From: Pseudoselenomonas ruminantium
GTDB lineage: Bacteria > Bacillota > Negativicutes > Selenomonadales > Selenomonadaceae
Assembly: GCA_015058625.1 (NCBI GenBank)
Contig: SVCA01000005.1
Coordinates: forward strand, 76,466-140,465
Length of the DNA stretch: 64,000 bases
Reading direction: 5' to 3'
Shown: positions 7,027-16,331 of the stretch, one piece after another
How the letters are laid out: every line of letters begins with the position of its first letter
Numbering within the stretch: the first letter of the stretch is position 1
Notes under the pieces: model-generated
Database searches by the model: none
The model's input: only the letters and a program-made list of their open reading frames with translations
What the model was told of the DNA's origin: nothing
Translations under genes and position numbers: made by a program

Positions 7027-7500
7027 ATGGGCAAGAAGAATATCGGCATGAAAGTGGTCTGCGAAAACCGCAAGGCACGGCATGACTACTTCATTCATGA
7101 AACATATGAAACCGGGCTTGCCCTGCAAGGCACGGAGGTGAAATCCCTGCGGGCGGGCAAGGCCAACCTCAAGGACAGCTACGCCATGATTAAGAACGGG
7201 GAAATTTTCGTGGAAAACATGCACGTTTCCCCCTATGACCAGGGCAATATCTTCAACCATGACCCTTTGCGCCCCCGCAAGCTACTGATGCACAAGAGCG
7301 AAATCATCAAGCTTTTCGCCAAGAAGCGGGAAAAGGGCTTTACCCTCGTGCCACTCAAGATTTACTTCAAGAATGGCAAGGCCAAGCTCGAACTGGCGCT
7401 GGCTTCGGGCAAGCACAACTACGACAAGCGGCAGGATTTGCATGAGAAAGCCGCAAAACGCGAAGTAGAACGGGCGCTCAAAGACAGACAGCGTTATTAA
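7027..7500 (+). CDS. smpB: SsrA-binding protein SmpB
   Basis: 157 residues, ATG 7027 with GAGGTG upstream, 16 bp after rnr. It starts with a basic segment, then the conserved N-K-A-R-H-D-Y-F-like stretch ([10 protein letters not shown]) and [19 protein letters not shown], and ends in the basic tail [14 protein letters not shown]. It binds tmRNA and rescues stalled ribosomes. The tmRNA gene ssrA, which often follows, is not in the adjoining sequence. Confidence 0.97.
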   Translation: MGKKNIGMKVVCENRKARHDYFIHETYETGLALQGTEVKSLRAGKANLKDSYAMIKNGEIFVENMHVSPYDQGNIFNHDPLRPRKLLMHKSEIIKLFAKKREKGFTLVPLKIYFKNGKAKLELALASGKHNYDKRQDLHEKAAKREVERALKDRQRY

Positions 7501-7505
7501 AGAAA

Positions 7506-7542
7506 AAGGCAAGCAACGAACTTATCGGTTGCTTGCCTTTTT
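7506..7542 (+). terminator. Terminator of the secG-smpB operon
   Basis: A 12-bp perfect stem (7506-7517 with 7528-7539) followed by a T run to 7542. Confidence 0.9.
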
Positions 7543-7561
7543 TGATACTCTGTTATATGAT
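7533..7561 (+). promoter_or_regulatory. Probable levR promoter
   Basis: TTGCCT 7533-7538 and TATGAT 7556-7561 with 17-bp spacing, overlapping the preceding terminator. A GTATCGAAG sequence (from 7571) between it and the start resembles the GTGTATC sites upstream of the PTS operon, possibly for autoregulation. Confidence 0.5.
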
Positions 7562-7592
7562 TTAGGAAGAGTATCGAAGGGGTGTGATACAG

Positions 7593-10403
7593 TTGAAACG
7601 CAGTGAGCGGATTTTGACGTATATACAGGAGCGTTCCGCAGCGATTAAGGCCAAGGATTTGACAGGGCAAATCGGTTTTGATGCCCAGGAGATTGCGGCG
7701 GAGCTGGATATCCTGCGGAATAATGTGTCCAAGGAATTAAATGAACTGCACCGGCAGGACAAGATTGTGAAGTTTACCGGACGGCCGGTGCGGTATTTTG
7801 ACAGGGAGACACTAGCGGAGCTGTTGGGGACAGAATTGGGGCAGGGGCCTTTGCAGTTCCGTGATGTGGAGGAGTGCAAGCGGCTGTTTGCCAGTGATGC
7901 GGAGGAAGAAGCCAATCCCTTTGCTCGGCTGATTGGTGCGGATAAGAGCCTTAAGCGGCAGGTGGAGCAGGGCAAGGCGGCGATTCTCTATCCGCCGGAT
8001 GGCCTGCATACGCTGATTGTCGGCCAGACTGGTGTCGGTAAGACGCTCTTTGCCCATATGATGTTTGCCTATGGCAAGGCCATGAAGCGCTTCTCTGATG
8101 ATGCGCCGTTTATCACCTTTAACTGCGCGGATTACTACAACAATCCGCAGCTCTTAATCTCCCATGTGTTCGGCCATATCAAGGGTGCGTTTACGGGAGC
8201 GGATACGGCGAAAGCCGGTCTGGTGGAAGAAGCGGATGGCGGCGTGCTGTTCCTCGACGAAATTCACCGCCTGCCGCCTGAAGGTCAGGAAATGATTTTC
8301 TACTTTATGGATACGGGGACGTTCAACCGCCTGGGGGAAACCACCCGCAGCCGCAAGGCCAAGGTGCTGATTATCGGGGCTACTACAGAGGACCCCAATT
8401 CGGCGCTGACCAAGACTTTTGTGCGCCGCATTCCTAACATCATTACCATTAAGCCGCTTTCGGAGCGTACCTTGGAAGAAAAGCTGGATATCTTGAAGCT
8501 GCTCTTTATGGAAGAAGCACAGCGGGTCAAAAAGCCGGTGCGCATCAGTGTGGAAGCTGTCAAGGCTTTGATTGGCAGTATCGGCAGCGGCAATGTGGGC
8601 CAGCTGAAATCCAACATCAAACTATTATGCGCGCAGGCGTTTTTGAACGGCATTGACAATCCCAGCTTTATCGAGGCGGATTTCCGCATGCTGCCGCCCA
8701 GCGTGCGCGATGGTCTGCTGACGCTTTCGGCCAATCGGCAGGCGCTTTCCGAGCTCACGCAGTATGTCAGCGAGCCGTTATTGGTTTCCCCGCCGGGCGG
8801 CAAGTTCAAGGTGGATGACGAGGGCAGCCGGGAAGGCTTCAACCTCTATCAGGTCGTGGAAGATAAGGTGGCCCTGCTCAAAGGGGAAGGCATCAGTGAT
8901 GAACTCGTCAAGCAGATTGTGGCCACGGATGTGAATGTCTACGTAAAAGAACTATATAATAAGAAGCATTCCGTCAACATGACCACTCGGGAACGGCTCT
9001 TAAAGATTGTGGATGAGGCGCTGGTGGATTTTTCCGAGCAGATTTCTCTCTATGTGCAGAAACGGCTCAACCGCAGTTATCGCGACCGATTCCTGTATGC
9101 GTTCAGCCTGCATCTGTCGGCCTTCCTCAAGCGGGTCAAGGCACAGGAGTCCATTCCCTACACGGAAATCGAAGGGGCCATCCCCAAGGATTCGGACTAT
9201 ATGCGGGTGGCGGAGGAACTGGGCGCGCTGATTGAAAAGCACTACCATGTGAAGGTGCCCCAGGCCGAGATTGAGTATATCGCGCTGCTGCTGGAATCCT
9301 CGGATGATGATGATTTGGAAGAAAAAATCATCATTCTGGTGGCCACCCACGGAAAGGCTACGGCCAGTTCTATGGTGGATGTGGCCAAGCGGCTGTTCAG
9401 CTCTACGGATACCAACATCATTGCCATTGATATGCCGCTGGAGGTTAATCCACAGGATATATTCGAACAGACGGCGGCCATGCTCAAGGGCATGGAATGT
9501 CAGAAGGGGGTACTCATCCTTGCCGATATGGGCTCCCTCTGCAATATCGGGGCCATGCTGGCCGAGCGGCTTAAGATTCCTGTGCGCACGCTGGATATGG
9601 TTTCCACGCCGCTGATACTCGAAGCTATGCGCAAGGTGGATATTGCCGGTATGGATTTGGATAGTATCTATGAATCCCTGTTGAGTTTCAAAGGTTATGA
9701 GGCAGTTGATACACATGAGCTGCCCATTAATACACAGGAAGCCATTGTGACCATCTGTTCCTCGGGACACGGTGCGGCCATGAAACTCAAGGCGCTCGTG
9801 GAGGATGTACTGCGTCATGCGGGACGGATTATCGAGGTCATTCCCATCGGCGTTCTGCATATGGATGACCGATTGGCGGAAATCGCCAAGGAATACCGCA
9901 TTGTAGCGGCGGTGGGCATGAAGAAGCCTGCCATGAACGTGCCGTTCATTCCCTTGGAACAGCTGATTGACGGCGAAGGGGAGCGGCTGCTTACCGAGCT
10001 GGTCTTTGACAGCGAGTCGGTGCTGGAAACGAGCTTGTCCCCCAGCGAGGGCAAGGGTAAGGGGAACATGGTGGTGCAGCGGCTCTGCGAAGAATCCCTG
10101 CAGCGGTTCCTTACTTATTTGAATCCTGCCAAAATCATGAGCGTGCTGCTGGAATTTGACAAGTCACTGGAAGCTGACCTGCAGATAAAACTCTCCAATC
10201 CCCTGCGGGTGCGCCTGCTCGTGCACTGCGGCTGTGCCCTGGAGCGCGTGGTGACCCGCAGCCCGCTGGTATATAAGGAAGATAAGTCAGCCGTAGATGA
10301 AAAGAAACTCATGGCACTCAAAAGAGCGGCCAAAATCTTCGATGAAACACTGAAATTACGTTTTGACGAAGATGAGTATTATTTTATGGCGAATATGCTC
10401 TGA
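7593..10403 (+). CDS. levR: Sigma-54 dependent PTS-regulated activator, LevR type
   Basis: About 936 residues. TTG 7593 is preferred because GAAGGGG lies 10 nt upstream; an in-frame GTG at 7584 is too close. N-terminal helix-turn-helix (1-75); AAA+ sigma-54 interaction domain with Walker A GQTGVGKT (~residue 144), the sigma-54-contacting GAFTGA loop (~198) and Walker B GGVLFLDEIHR. A PRD follows at ~440-560, then an EIIA-Man-like domain with ATHGK (~586), an EIIB-like part, and a second PRD at the C-terminus ending FDEDEYYF. The family activates mannose-type PTS operons and is controlled by phosphorylation from HPr and the cognate EIIB. Right downstream lie a sigma-54 promoter and such an operon. 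Confidence 0.93.
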   Translation: MKRSERILTYIQERSAAIKAKDLTGQIGFDAQEIAAELDILRNNVSKELNELHRQDKIVKFTGRPVRYFDRETLAELLGTELGQGPLQFRDVEECKRLFASDAEEEANPFARLIGADKSLKRQVEQGKAAILYPPDGLHTLIVGQTGVGKTLFAHMMFAYGKAMKRFSDDAPFITFNCADYYNNPQLLISHVFGHIKGAFTGADTAKAGLVEEADGGVLFLDEIHRLPPEGQEMIFYFMDTGTFNRLGETTRSRKAKVLIIGATTEDPNSALTKTFVRRIPNIITIKPLSERTLEEKLDILKLLFMEEAQRVKKPVRISVEAVKALIGSIGSGNVGQLKSNIKLLCAQAFLNGIDNPSFIEADFRMLPPSVRDGLLTLSANRQALSELTQYVSEPLLVSPPGGKFKVDDEGSREGFNLYQVVEDKVALLKGEGISDELVKQIVATDVNVYVKELYNKKHSVNMTTRERLLKIVDEALVDFSEQISLYVQKRLNRSYRDRFLYAFSLHLSAFLKRVKAQESIPYTEIEGAIPKDSDYMRVAEELGALIEKHYHVKVPQAEIEYIALLLESSDDDDLEEKIIILVATHGKATASSMVDVAKRLFSSTDTNIIAIDMPLEVNPQDIFEQTAAMLKGMECQKGVLILADMGSLCNIGAMLAERLKIPVRTLDMVSTPLILEAMRKVDIAGMDLDSIYESLLSFKGYEAVDTHELPINTQEAIVTICSSGHGAAMKLKALVEDVLRHAGRIIEVIPIGVLHMDDRLAEIAKEYRIVAAVGMKKPAMNVPFIPLEQLIDGEGERLLTELVFDSESVLETSLSPSEGKGKGNMVVQRLCEESLQRFLTYLNPAKIMSVLLEFDKSLEADLQIKLSNPLRVRLLVHCGCALERVVTRSPLVYKEDKSAVDEKKLMALKRAAKIFDETLKLRFDEDEYYFMANML

Positions 10404-10410
10404 TACAGAT

Positions 10411-10452
10411 AATGCACTATGACAATGACATTTGTCATAGTGTATTTTTTTT
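10411..10452 (+). terminator. Terminator of levR
   Basis: A near-perfect stem (10412-10425 with 10432-10445) followed by a run of eight T. Confidence 0.85.
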
Positions 10453-10492
10453 ATCATGATGAGGGTCATTTTTAGGAAAAGAGTATTGAATA

Positions 10493-10610
10493 GTGTATCG
10501 AAGTGTATCAAAATAAGAATTATAGTATCATAAACAGGATTATTATTCTGAAAAAAACGTGAAAACCACGGAAAAACAAACGAAAACATAAAATTTCGTT
10601 TTTGATACAC
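10493..10610 (+). promoter_or_regulatory. Candidate LevR upstream activator sites
   Basis: GTGTATC occurs at 10493-10499 and 10503-10509. GTGTATCAAAA (10503-10513) is repeated in inverted form as TTTTGATACAC at 10600-10610. The first two lie ~130-150 bp upstream of the predicted start, the normal distance for enhancer-type sites of sigma-54 activators. This fills the 319-bp gap between levR and the PTS genes. Confidence 0.5.
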
Positions 10611-10615
10611 AAAGT

Positions 10616-10630
10616 TGGCACGCATCTTGC
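10616..10630 (+). promoter_or_regulatory. Sigma-54 promoter of the mannose-family PTS operon
   Basis: TGGCACG at 10616-10622 and TTGC at 10627-10630 give the strict GG-N10-GC (-24/-12) spacing. Start near 10641. Confidence 0.92.
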
Positions 10631-10722
10631 ATTATATAGGGGCGTAAGGCAAAAAAAGCCAAAAACGTTCAAATTCAACCATAAATATGAATTTAGGGGA
10701 AATTGTTTAGGAGGTAGAAAGA

Positions 10723-11154
10723 ATGTTTGGTATTATTGTTGGTACGCATGGCATCTTCGCAGAAGAACTGGTTCGTTCCTGCGAAATGATTTGCGGCGAG
10801 CAGAAGAATGTAGCAGCTGTAACGCTGGTTCCTGGTGAAGGCCCGGATGATGTGGTGGCTAAGTACGAAGAAGCCATCAAAGGCCTTGATTGCAAGGATG
10901 GTGTGCTGTTCCTGAACGACCTGTTCGGTGGCAGCCCGTACAACGCTGCTTGCCGTCTGGTAATCAGCAACGAAAATTATGGCATTGTTACCGGCGTAAG
11001 CCTGCCGATGCTCATCGAGATGTGCAGCGCTCAGCTGGCTGATGATGGTTCTGACATCAAAGCTCTGATGGAACGTGCCGTAGAAGCAGGCCGCAGCGGT
11101 TTGCAGACGTTCCATGCCAGCCAGATTGCTGATGATGACGAGGAGGATTTATAA
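10723..11154 (+). CDS. PTS mannose-family EIIA component
   Basis: 143 residues, ATG 10723 with TTAGGAGG upstream. The N-terminus MFGIIVGTHGIFAEEL carries the phospho-accepting His9 of EIIA-Man, and LNDLFGGSPYNAA is the second conserved block. It takes phosphate from HPr and passes it to the separate EIIB next door. Its stop overlaps the next start by one base. The C-terminus is an acidic tail. Substrate is not readable; mannose, fructose, sorbose or amino sugars are all used by this family (LevD is the B. subtilis equivalent). Confidence 0.92.
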   Translation: MFGIIVGTHGIFAEELVRSCEMICGEQKNVAAVTLVPGEGPDDVVAKYEEAIKGLDCKDGVLFLNDLFGGSPYNAACRLVISNENYGIVTGVSLPMLIEMCSAQLADDGSDIKALMERAVEAGRSGLQTFHASQIADDDEEDL

Positions 11155-11630
11155 TGAATATCGTACTTGCAAGAATTGATGACCGTCTGATTCATGGTCA
11201 GGTAGCAACCGTTTGGTCCAAGGTTACGGGCTGCACCCGCATCATCGTTTGCGATGATGATGTGGCAAAAGACACCATCCGCGCAACGCTCCTGAAGCAG
11301 GTTGCTCCGGCTGGTATCAAATCCCACGTTGTAGACCTCGAAAAAGCTGTTCGCGTTTACAACAACCCGAAATACGAAAACGAAAAATGCCTGCTGCTCT
11401 TCACGAATCCGACCAGCGTGCTCTACATGGTAGAACATGGCGTAGACATCAAGAGCGTTAACATCGGCGGCATGAGCTTCCACGAAGGCAAGCATCAGAT
11501 TACGGGCGCTGTTTCCGTAGACGACAAGGATATCGAATCCTTCAAGAAGCTGAATGAAAAAGGCATTGAACTGGAAATCCGCAAAGTTGACACGGATAAG
11601 AAAGTCATGCTGATGGATGTCCTCAAATAA
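11154..11630 (+). CDS. PTS mannose/fructose/sorbose-family EIIB component
   Basis: 158 residues, ATG 11154. The start MNIVLARIDDRLIHGQV contains the His15 phosphorylation site in RLIHGQ, typical of EIIB-Man/Lev/Sor. The rest shows the alternating alpha/beta pattern of the family and full usual length. It phosphorylates the sugar as it enters through IIC-IID and probably also feeds back on LevR. Confidence 0.93.
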   Translation: MNIVLARIDDRLIHGQVATVWSKVTGCTRIIVCDDDVAKDTIRATLLKQVAPAGIKSHVVDLEKAVRVYNNPKYENEKCLLLFTNPTSVLYMVEHGVDIKSVNIGGMSFHEGKHQITGAVSVDDKDIESFKKLNEKGIELEIRKVDTDKKVMLMDVLK

Positions 11631-11710
11631 TTGGCCGTATTTTTGCGGCGGCGGGCTGGGGTGTATGCCGGCCCGTCACCGCAGGATTATCATAATGGAG
11701 GGAATATATA

Positions 11711-12508
11711 ATGGGCACTATGCAAATTTTGTTAATCTTTATTTTTGCAACAATTGCGGGTATGGGTTCCTGCCTCGATGAAATGCAGACTCATCGTCCG
11801 CTGATTGCTTGCACCGTTACTGGACTTATCTTAGGCGATATGACTACCGGTATTATCATTGGCGGTACTTTGGAAATGATGGCTCTGGGCTGGATGAACA
11901 TCGGCGCGGCAATCGCTCCGGATGCAGCTTTGGCATCTGTAATTTCCACAATTCTCGTAATTGCCAGCCATCAGGATGTGGCAACGGGTATCGCAATCGC
12001 TATGCCGCTGGCTGCTGCTGGTCAGGTTCTGGCTATCATTTGTAAGACGGTTTCCGTGGTATTCCAGCACAAAGCGGATGATTATGCTGAAGAAGGCAAC
12101 CTCTTCGGTATCGACCTCTGCAACTACGGCGCACTGCTCTTGCAGGGTCTCCGCGTTGGTATCCCCGCTCTGCTCGTTGCTATGACGGTTGGTACGGGTG
12201 CTGTTGAGGACATGCTCAATGCGATTCCTCCCGTTATCTCCGGTGGTTTGCAGGTTGCTGGCGGCTTCATCGTAGTTGTTGGTTATGCAATGGTTATCAA
12301 CATGATGGGCGCACAGTACCTCATGCCGTTCTTCTTCCTCGGTTTCGTTGTCGCTGCTTTCACGAACTTCAACCTGGTTGCTCTGGGCGTTATCGGCCTC
12401 GTTTGCGCTGTGGTTTACGTCCAGCTCAACCCGAAGTATGCTGAAGTTGCTGCTGCTCCGGCTGCTGCCGCTGCAAGCTCCAGCGACCTTGACGACGAAC
12501 TGGACTAA
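11711..12508 (+). CDS. manY: PTS mannose-family EIIC permease
   Basis: 265 residues, ATG 11711 with ATGGAGGG before it. Many hydrophobic helices; the signature GSCLDEMQTHRPL (conserved E and P in the first loop) and GLILGDMTTGIIIGGTLEM are typical of EIIC-Man. With EIID it forms the inner-membrane sugar channel. The C-terminus is an Ala-rich stretch ending in an acidic tail. It is in one operon with EIIA/EIIB after an 80-bp gap. Confidence 0.93.
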   Translation: MGTMQILLIFIFATIAGMGSCLDEMQTHRPLIACTVTGLILGDMTTGIIIGGTLEMMALGWMNIGAAIAPDAALASVISTILVIASHQDVATGIAIAMPLAAAGQVLAIICKTVSVVFQHKADDYAEEGNLFGIDLCNYGALLLQGLRVGIPALLVAMTVGTGAVEDMLNAIPPVISGGLQVAGGFIVVVGYAMVINMMGAQYLMPFFFLGFVVAAFTNFNLVALGVIGLVCAVVYVQLNPKYAEVAAAPAAAAASSSDLDDELD

Positions 12509-12544
12509 TTTTGCACTGAGCTGAAACTTGAGGAGGATAATATA

Positions 12545-13366
12545 ATGGAAAAGAAGATTACTTCTAGCGACTTTTTCTGGACTTTCGTCCGTTCTAACTT
12601 CCTGCAGGCTTCCTGGAACATGGAACGTATGCAGGGCCTGGGCTACTGCTTCGGTATGGTTCCTATCCTGCGCCGTCTCTATGAAGGTGATGAACTGAAG
12701 CAGGCTATCAAACGTCACCTGGAATTCTACAACACGCAGCCGTTCGTAACTGCTCCGATTATCGGTATCACGGCCGCTCTCGAGGAAAAGAAAGCCAACG
12801 GTGCTGACATTCCCGACGGTGTTATCAACGGTATCAAAGTTGGTATGATGGGCCCTCTGGCTGGTGTCGGTGACCCGATTTTCTGGGGTACGCTCCGTCC
12901 GATTACGGCTGCTCTCGGTGCTTCCTTTGCTATGACCGGCAGCATCATCGGCCCAATCCTGTTCTTCGTTCTCTTCAACCTGATTCGTCTGGGCGTTCGC
13001 TGGTACGGTATTAAGTACGGCTATGCCAAAGGTACGGATGTTGTACAGGATGTGGCTGGCAACAAGCTGCAGAAGATTACGGAAGGTGCTTCCATCCTCG
13101 GTCTGTTCGTAATGGGCGCGCTCGTTAACAAATGGACGTCCGTTAACATTCCGGTAGTGGTATCTGAAATCACCAACGCTAAGGGCGAACATGTGGTAAC
13201 GACGGTTCAGGGTATCCTCGACCAGCTGATGCCGGGCCTCGTTCCTCTGCTCATGACCTTTGCCTGCATGGCACTCCTGAAGCGTAAAGTCAACGCAATC
13301 TGGATTATCTTCGGTCTCTTCGCACTGGGCATCATCTGCTATGCTCTGGGCATCATGAAGGTGTAA
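12545..13366 (+). CDS. manZ: PTS mannose-family EIID permease
   Basis: 273 residues, ATG 12545 with GAGGAGG. Features of EIID-Man: N-terminal SDFFWTFVRSNFLQASWNM block, GMVPILRRLY, FNTQP-like segment (FYNTQPFVTAPI), GPLAGVGDPIFWGTLRP, and C-terminal hydrophobic helices. Together with EIIC it makes the translocation complex. Last gene of the LevR-controlled operon; a terminator follows. Confidence 0.95.
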   Translation: MEKKITSSDFFWTFVRSNFLQASWNMERMQGLGYCFGMVPILRRLYEGDELKQAIKRHLEFYNTQPFVTAPIIGITAALEEKKANGADIPDGVINGIKVGMMGPLAGVGDPIFWGTLRPITAALGASFAMTGSIIGPILFFVLFNLIRLGVRWYGIKYGYAKGTDVVQDVAGNKLQKITEGASILGLFVMGALVNKWTSVNIPVVVSEITNAKGEHVVTTVQGILDQLMPGLVPLLMTFACMALLKRKVNAIWIIFGLFALGIICYALGIMKV

Positions 13367-13382
13367 TTTAGAAACTTTATAG

Positions 13383-13411
13383 AAAAACCTTCCCTGCGGG
13401 GAAGGTTTTTC
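13383..13411 (+). terminator. Terminator of the PTS operon
   Basis: The stem AAAAACCTTCCC with a short loop and GGGGAAGGTTTTT ends in a T run. Confidence 0.88.
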
Positions 13412-13442
13412 GTGTTAAGCCCGACAAATTGCGCGGAAATAC

Positions 13443-13471
13443 TTTACATTTGCTAGTGACTTGCGTAAAAT
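13443..13471 (+). promoter_or_regulatory. pfkA promoter
   Basis: TTTACA 13443-13448 and TAAAAT 13466-13471, 17-bp spacing. Confidence 0.75.
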
Positions 13472-13535
13472 AAAGACAGGTATGTTTTGAATTAGTTTTG
13501 TTTGTTATGGATTTCTATATAGGAGAGATGTTTGC

Positions 13536-14501
13536 ATGATTAAAAAAGCAATTGCCGTAATGACCTCTGGTGGCGACAGCCCGGGGATGAATGCGGCAGC
13601 TCGCGCTGTAGTACGTACTGCCCTGCATGAAGGGGTAAAGGTATATGGTATCTATGACGGCTACGCCGGTATGATTGACGATCATATCGAAGAACTTACG
13701 AGCCGCAGCGTGGCAGATATGATTCAGCGCGGTGGTACCTTCCTGGGCACGGCCCGCAGTATGGAGTTCAAGACGCCTGAAGGCCGCAAGAAGGGCTTTG
13801 ACAATCTGGTGAAGCGCGGTATTGAGGGCCTCGTCATCATTGGCGGTGACGGTTCCCTGACTGGTGGCTCTCTCCTGTCCAAGGAAACGGGCATGCCGAT
13901 TGTTGGCCTGCCGGGCACGATTGACAACGATGTTTGGGGTATGGATTACACCATCGGCTGCGATACGGCTGCCAACACCATCGTGGATGCCATCAACAAG
14001 CTGCGCGACACGGCTTCAGCTCATCGCCGTATCATGCTCGTAGAAGTTATGGGCCGTAACTCCGGCTGGCTGGCTATGATGGCTGGTATCGCTGGCGGTG
14101 CTGAATACGTGCTCGTACCGGAAGTGAAATATGACCTCGATGAAATCTGCCATGAACTCAAGGCTATGTATGATGCCGGCAAGCGTTACAGCATTATCGT
14201 GGTAGCAGAAGGTGCTGGCTCTGCCGTAGGCCTCGGCAAGGTCGTTGAGGATAAGACGGGCATCGATACCCGCGTATCCGTACTCGGTCATATTCAGCGC
14301 GGTGGTTCCCCGACCATTGAAGACCGTATCAAGGCTTCCATGCTCGGCGAGAAGGCAGCGCTTGCCATTATCTCCGGCGCGACCAATGTGGTCTTTGGCT
14401 TCAACGAAGGCAAGGTTGTCGGCGTAAATCTCTTTGACGCCGTAAACAACACCAAGACGCTGAATCCGGAACTGGTACGCCTTGCCCGCGTGCTGGCATA
14501 A
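13536..14501 (+). CDS. pfkA: ATP-dependent 6-phosphofructokinase
   Basis: 321 residues, ATG 13536 with GGAGAG. It has the N-terminal SGGDSPGMNA nucleotide loop, GGDGS (Gly in the ATP- rather than PPi-type position), the catalytic loop PGTIDND with the active Asp, and MGRNSGWLA and LGHIQRGGSP substrate/effector segments. It phosphorylates fructose 6-phosphate to the 1,6-bisphosphate in glycolysis, in the cytoplasm as a tetramer. Length is standard. It follows the PTS operon but has its own promoter. Confidence 0.97.
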   Translation: MIKKAIAVMTSGGDSPGMNAAARAVVRTALHEGVKVYGIYDGYAGMIDDHIEELTSRSVADMIQRGGTFLGTARSMEFKTPEGRKKGFDNLVKRGIEGLVIIGGDGSLTGGSLLSKETGMPIVGLPGTIDNDVWGMDYTIGCDTAANTIVDAINKLRDTASAHRRIMLVEVMGRNSGWLAMMAGIAGGAEYVLVPEVKYDLDEICHELKAMYDAGKRYSIIVVAEGAGSAVGLGKVVEDKTGIDTRVSVLGHIQRGGSPTIEDRIKASMLGEKAALAIISGATNVVFGFNEGKVVGVNLFDAVNNTKTLNPELVRLARVLA

Positions 14502-14529
14502 ATTTCATTACGAATAAAAAGAGGGAGGG

Positions 14530-16266
14530 ATGACCTTGCAATTAAAGTCGGCTTTGAAAGGCACGGCCTGGTTGCTATGGCTGGCCTGTTCCCTCTTTTT
14601 TGTTTGCATTCTGCTGCTGCCCATGCGGGGGATAGCGGCGGAACTAACGGGGCAATGGTTCTGGCAGACAGAGGAAGGTGCAGCGGCAGGAGAACCTTGG
14701 CACCCTTTTGATTTTCCGCAGAATCCGCCGGTGAAAAGCGATATGCAGCAGGTATGGCTCAAGACCAATTTGCCGCAGGATATGCCGCGGGATGCGTCGC
14801 TTCTGATTCAGTCCCGCGATCAGGCTTTTGAAATCTGGCTTGGCGATAGCTGTATTTATACCTATGGGGAGATGCGGCCTGCCTTTATGTCCTATGGCCA
14901 GCGCTGGCATATCGTGAGTATTCCAGATGGCAGCGGGGGCAGGGAGCTAAGGATTCATGCTTATTCGGCCTCGGATGCTGCATTGGGGTACTTTGGCCAG
15001 ATTTGGCTGGACGGCAATGTGGAACAGGTATTGCGCATCTTCCGTCAGGATGTGCCCTATTTGATGAATATTCCGCTGGCGGTGTTCATGCTGGTGATGA
15101 TGATGATTTACGCCACCAGTCCTGCTGCGCCTAAGAGGCTTTATAATTCCTTTATTGCCTTTATCACGGTGTTCATTATCTGGATGATTTGTGCCACCAA
15201 TTCCAAGCAGTATGTGCTCGATGCGCCGCTGTTCTGGCGCTTCAGTATGCAGATGTCGGAGTATCTGCTGCCGCTTCTGGCCAATATCGTAATCTTTCAG
15301 GTGGTGGACAGAAGCTACAAGAAGATGGTGCGCTGGACGGTGCTCATCTATGCGGTGCTTTTGTTTATCACCGTGGGCGCAGAGTTTTTGGGCTTCAATG
15401 GCATGAGCCGGGGCAGGGTGCTCCTCTATACATGCCTGCCCCTGCTGGAAATGGCAGCACTATATGCCATTGCCCGTTCGGCCCATCAGGGCAATATGTA
15501 TGCCCGGGCGGTGTCAGTGCCCCTGCTCTTTATGGCGGGCGCCGGCACATTGGATGGCATTTTCCTTTACTGCCACTGGTATGTAGTCGATGGTTATTTA
15601 CTGCCCTATACCACCTTTTCGCTTTGTGTATTCGTGGCTTTTATCATGCACCATCAGATTAAGCGGGAACGCATGCTGATGAACCGTGAGGCCGGTCTTA
15701 AGCAGGAGGTCAGTCAGGCCATAGAAAAGGCCACCATGGACAATCTGACCAAGTGCTACAACCGCAATAAGCTGGAGATTGTGCTGGCCACGGAAATCCT
15801 GCAGCATAAGAATGAGGAGGAGCCCTTCTCTGTGATTATGCTGGATATCGACTTTTTCAAGACGGTTAACGATACTTACGGTCACGAGGTCGGAGATGAA
15901 GTGCTGGCCGGTTTTGCACAAATCATCCGGCATAATATCAAGAAGAAGGATGTGCTGGTGCGCTGGGGCGGTGAGGAATTCATCATCCTGTTCCGTCATT
16001 GCACTGGTGAGGAGGCCATGATGATTGCGGAGCGGCTGCGCCAAAAGGTGGAGAGCACGCCGCTCTATGACGGCAAGATTCGCATTACCTGCAGTCTGGG
16101 CGTGGCCTCCTGGCACGGAGCCAGTGATTCGGAAACCCGGCTCTTAAAACGGGTGGATGATGCGCTCTATATGGCCAAGCGCACGGGGCGCAACCGCGTA
16201 TGCCGGGAACCGAAGAGCAATCTGCACTGGTTCAAAAATCTCTACAGCGATAAGGGAATTGAATAA
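14530..16266 (+). CDS. Membrane diguanylate cyclase, 7TMR-DISM-like sensor (paralogue 1)
   Basis: 578 residues from ATG 14530; TTG 14536 is an alternative because the GAGGGAGGG ribosome site almost touches the ATG. Hydrophobic signal segment (about 10-35), an extracytoplasmic beta-rich domain (~40-165), about seven membrane helices (~170-385), a short coiled linker, then a GGDEF domain with DIDFFKTVNDTYGHEVGD and active motif RWGGEEF (~479). It should make cyclic di-GMP from GTP in response to an outside signal. The position of the inhibitory RxxD site reads KKKD. The same architecture recurs in the next two genes, so these are tandem duplicates. Confidence 0.85.
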   Translation: MTLQLKSALKGTAWLLWLACSLFFVCILLLPMRGIAAELTGQWFWQTEEGAAAGEPWHPFDFPQNPPVKSDMQQVWLKTNLPQDMPRDASLLIQSRDQAFEIWLGDSCIYTYGEMRPAFMSYGQRWHIVSIPDGSGGRELRIHAYSASDAALGYFGQIWLDGNVEQVLRIFRQDVPYLMNIPLAVFMLVMMMIYATSPAAPKRLYNSFIAFITVFIIWMICATNSKQYVLDAPLFWRFSMQMSEYLLPLLANIVIFQVVDRSYKKMVRWTVLIYAVLLFITVGAEFLGFNGMSRGRVLLYTCLPLLEMAALYAIARSAHQGNMYARAVSVPLLFMAGAGTLDGIFLYCHWYVVDGYLLPYTTFSLCVFVAFIMHHQIKRERMLMNREAGLKQEVSQAIEKATMDNLTKCYNRNKLEIVLATEILQHKNEEEPFSVIMLDIDFFKTVNDTYGHEVGDEVLAGFAQIIRHNIKKKDVLVRWGGEEFIILFRHCTGEEAMMIAERLRQKVESTPLYDGKIRITCSLGVASWHGASDSETRLLKRVDDALYMAKRTGRNRVCREPKSNLHWFKNLYSDKGIE

Positions 16267-16331
16267 AGGGATTTGCCCGGGCGACATCTAATTATATAGC
16301 AAAGCAGTTTTGGCAGAAGGAGGCGCAGACG

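Noticed and set aside
7501..7592. tmRNA (ssrA) gene after smpB
   Set aside because: Only a terminator and the levR promoter are present; no tRNA-Ala-like ends or tag peptide reading frame.
11831..13192. 453-codon antisense frame opposite the PTS IIC/IID genes
   Set aside because: It mirrors codon bias of the sense genes, crosses two real genes and has a Ser/Asn/Arg-rich composition without domain structure.
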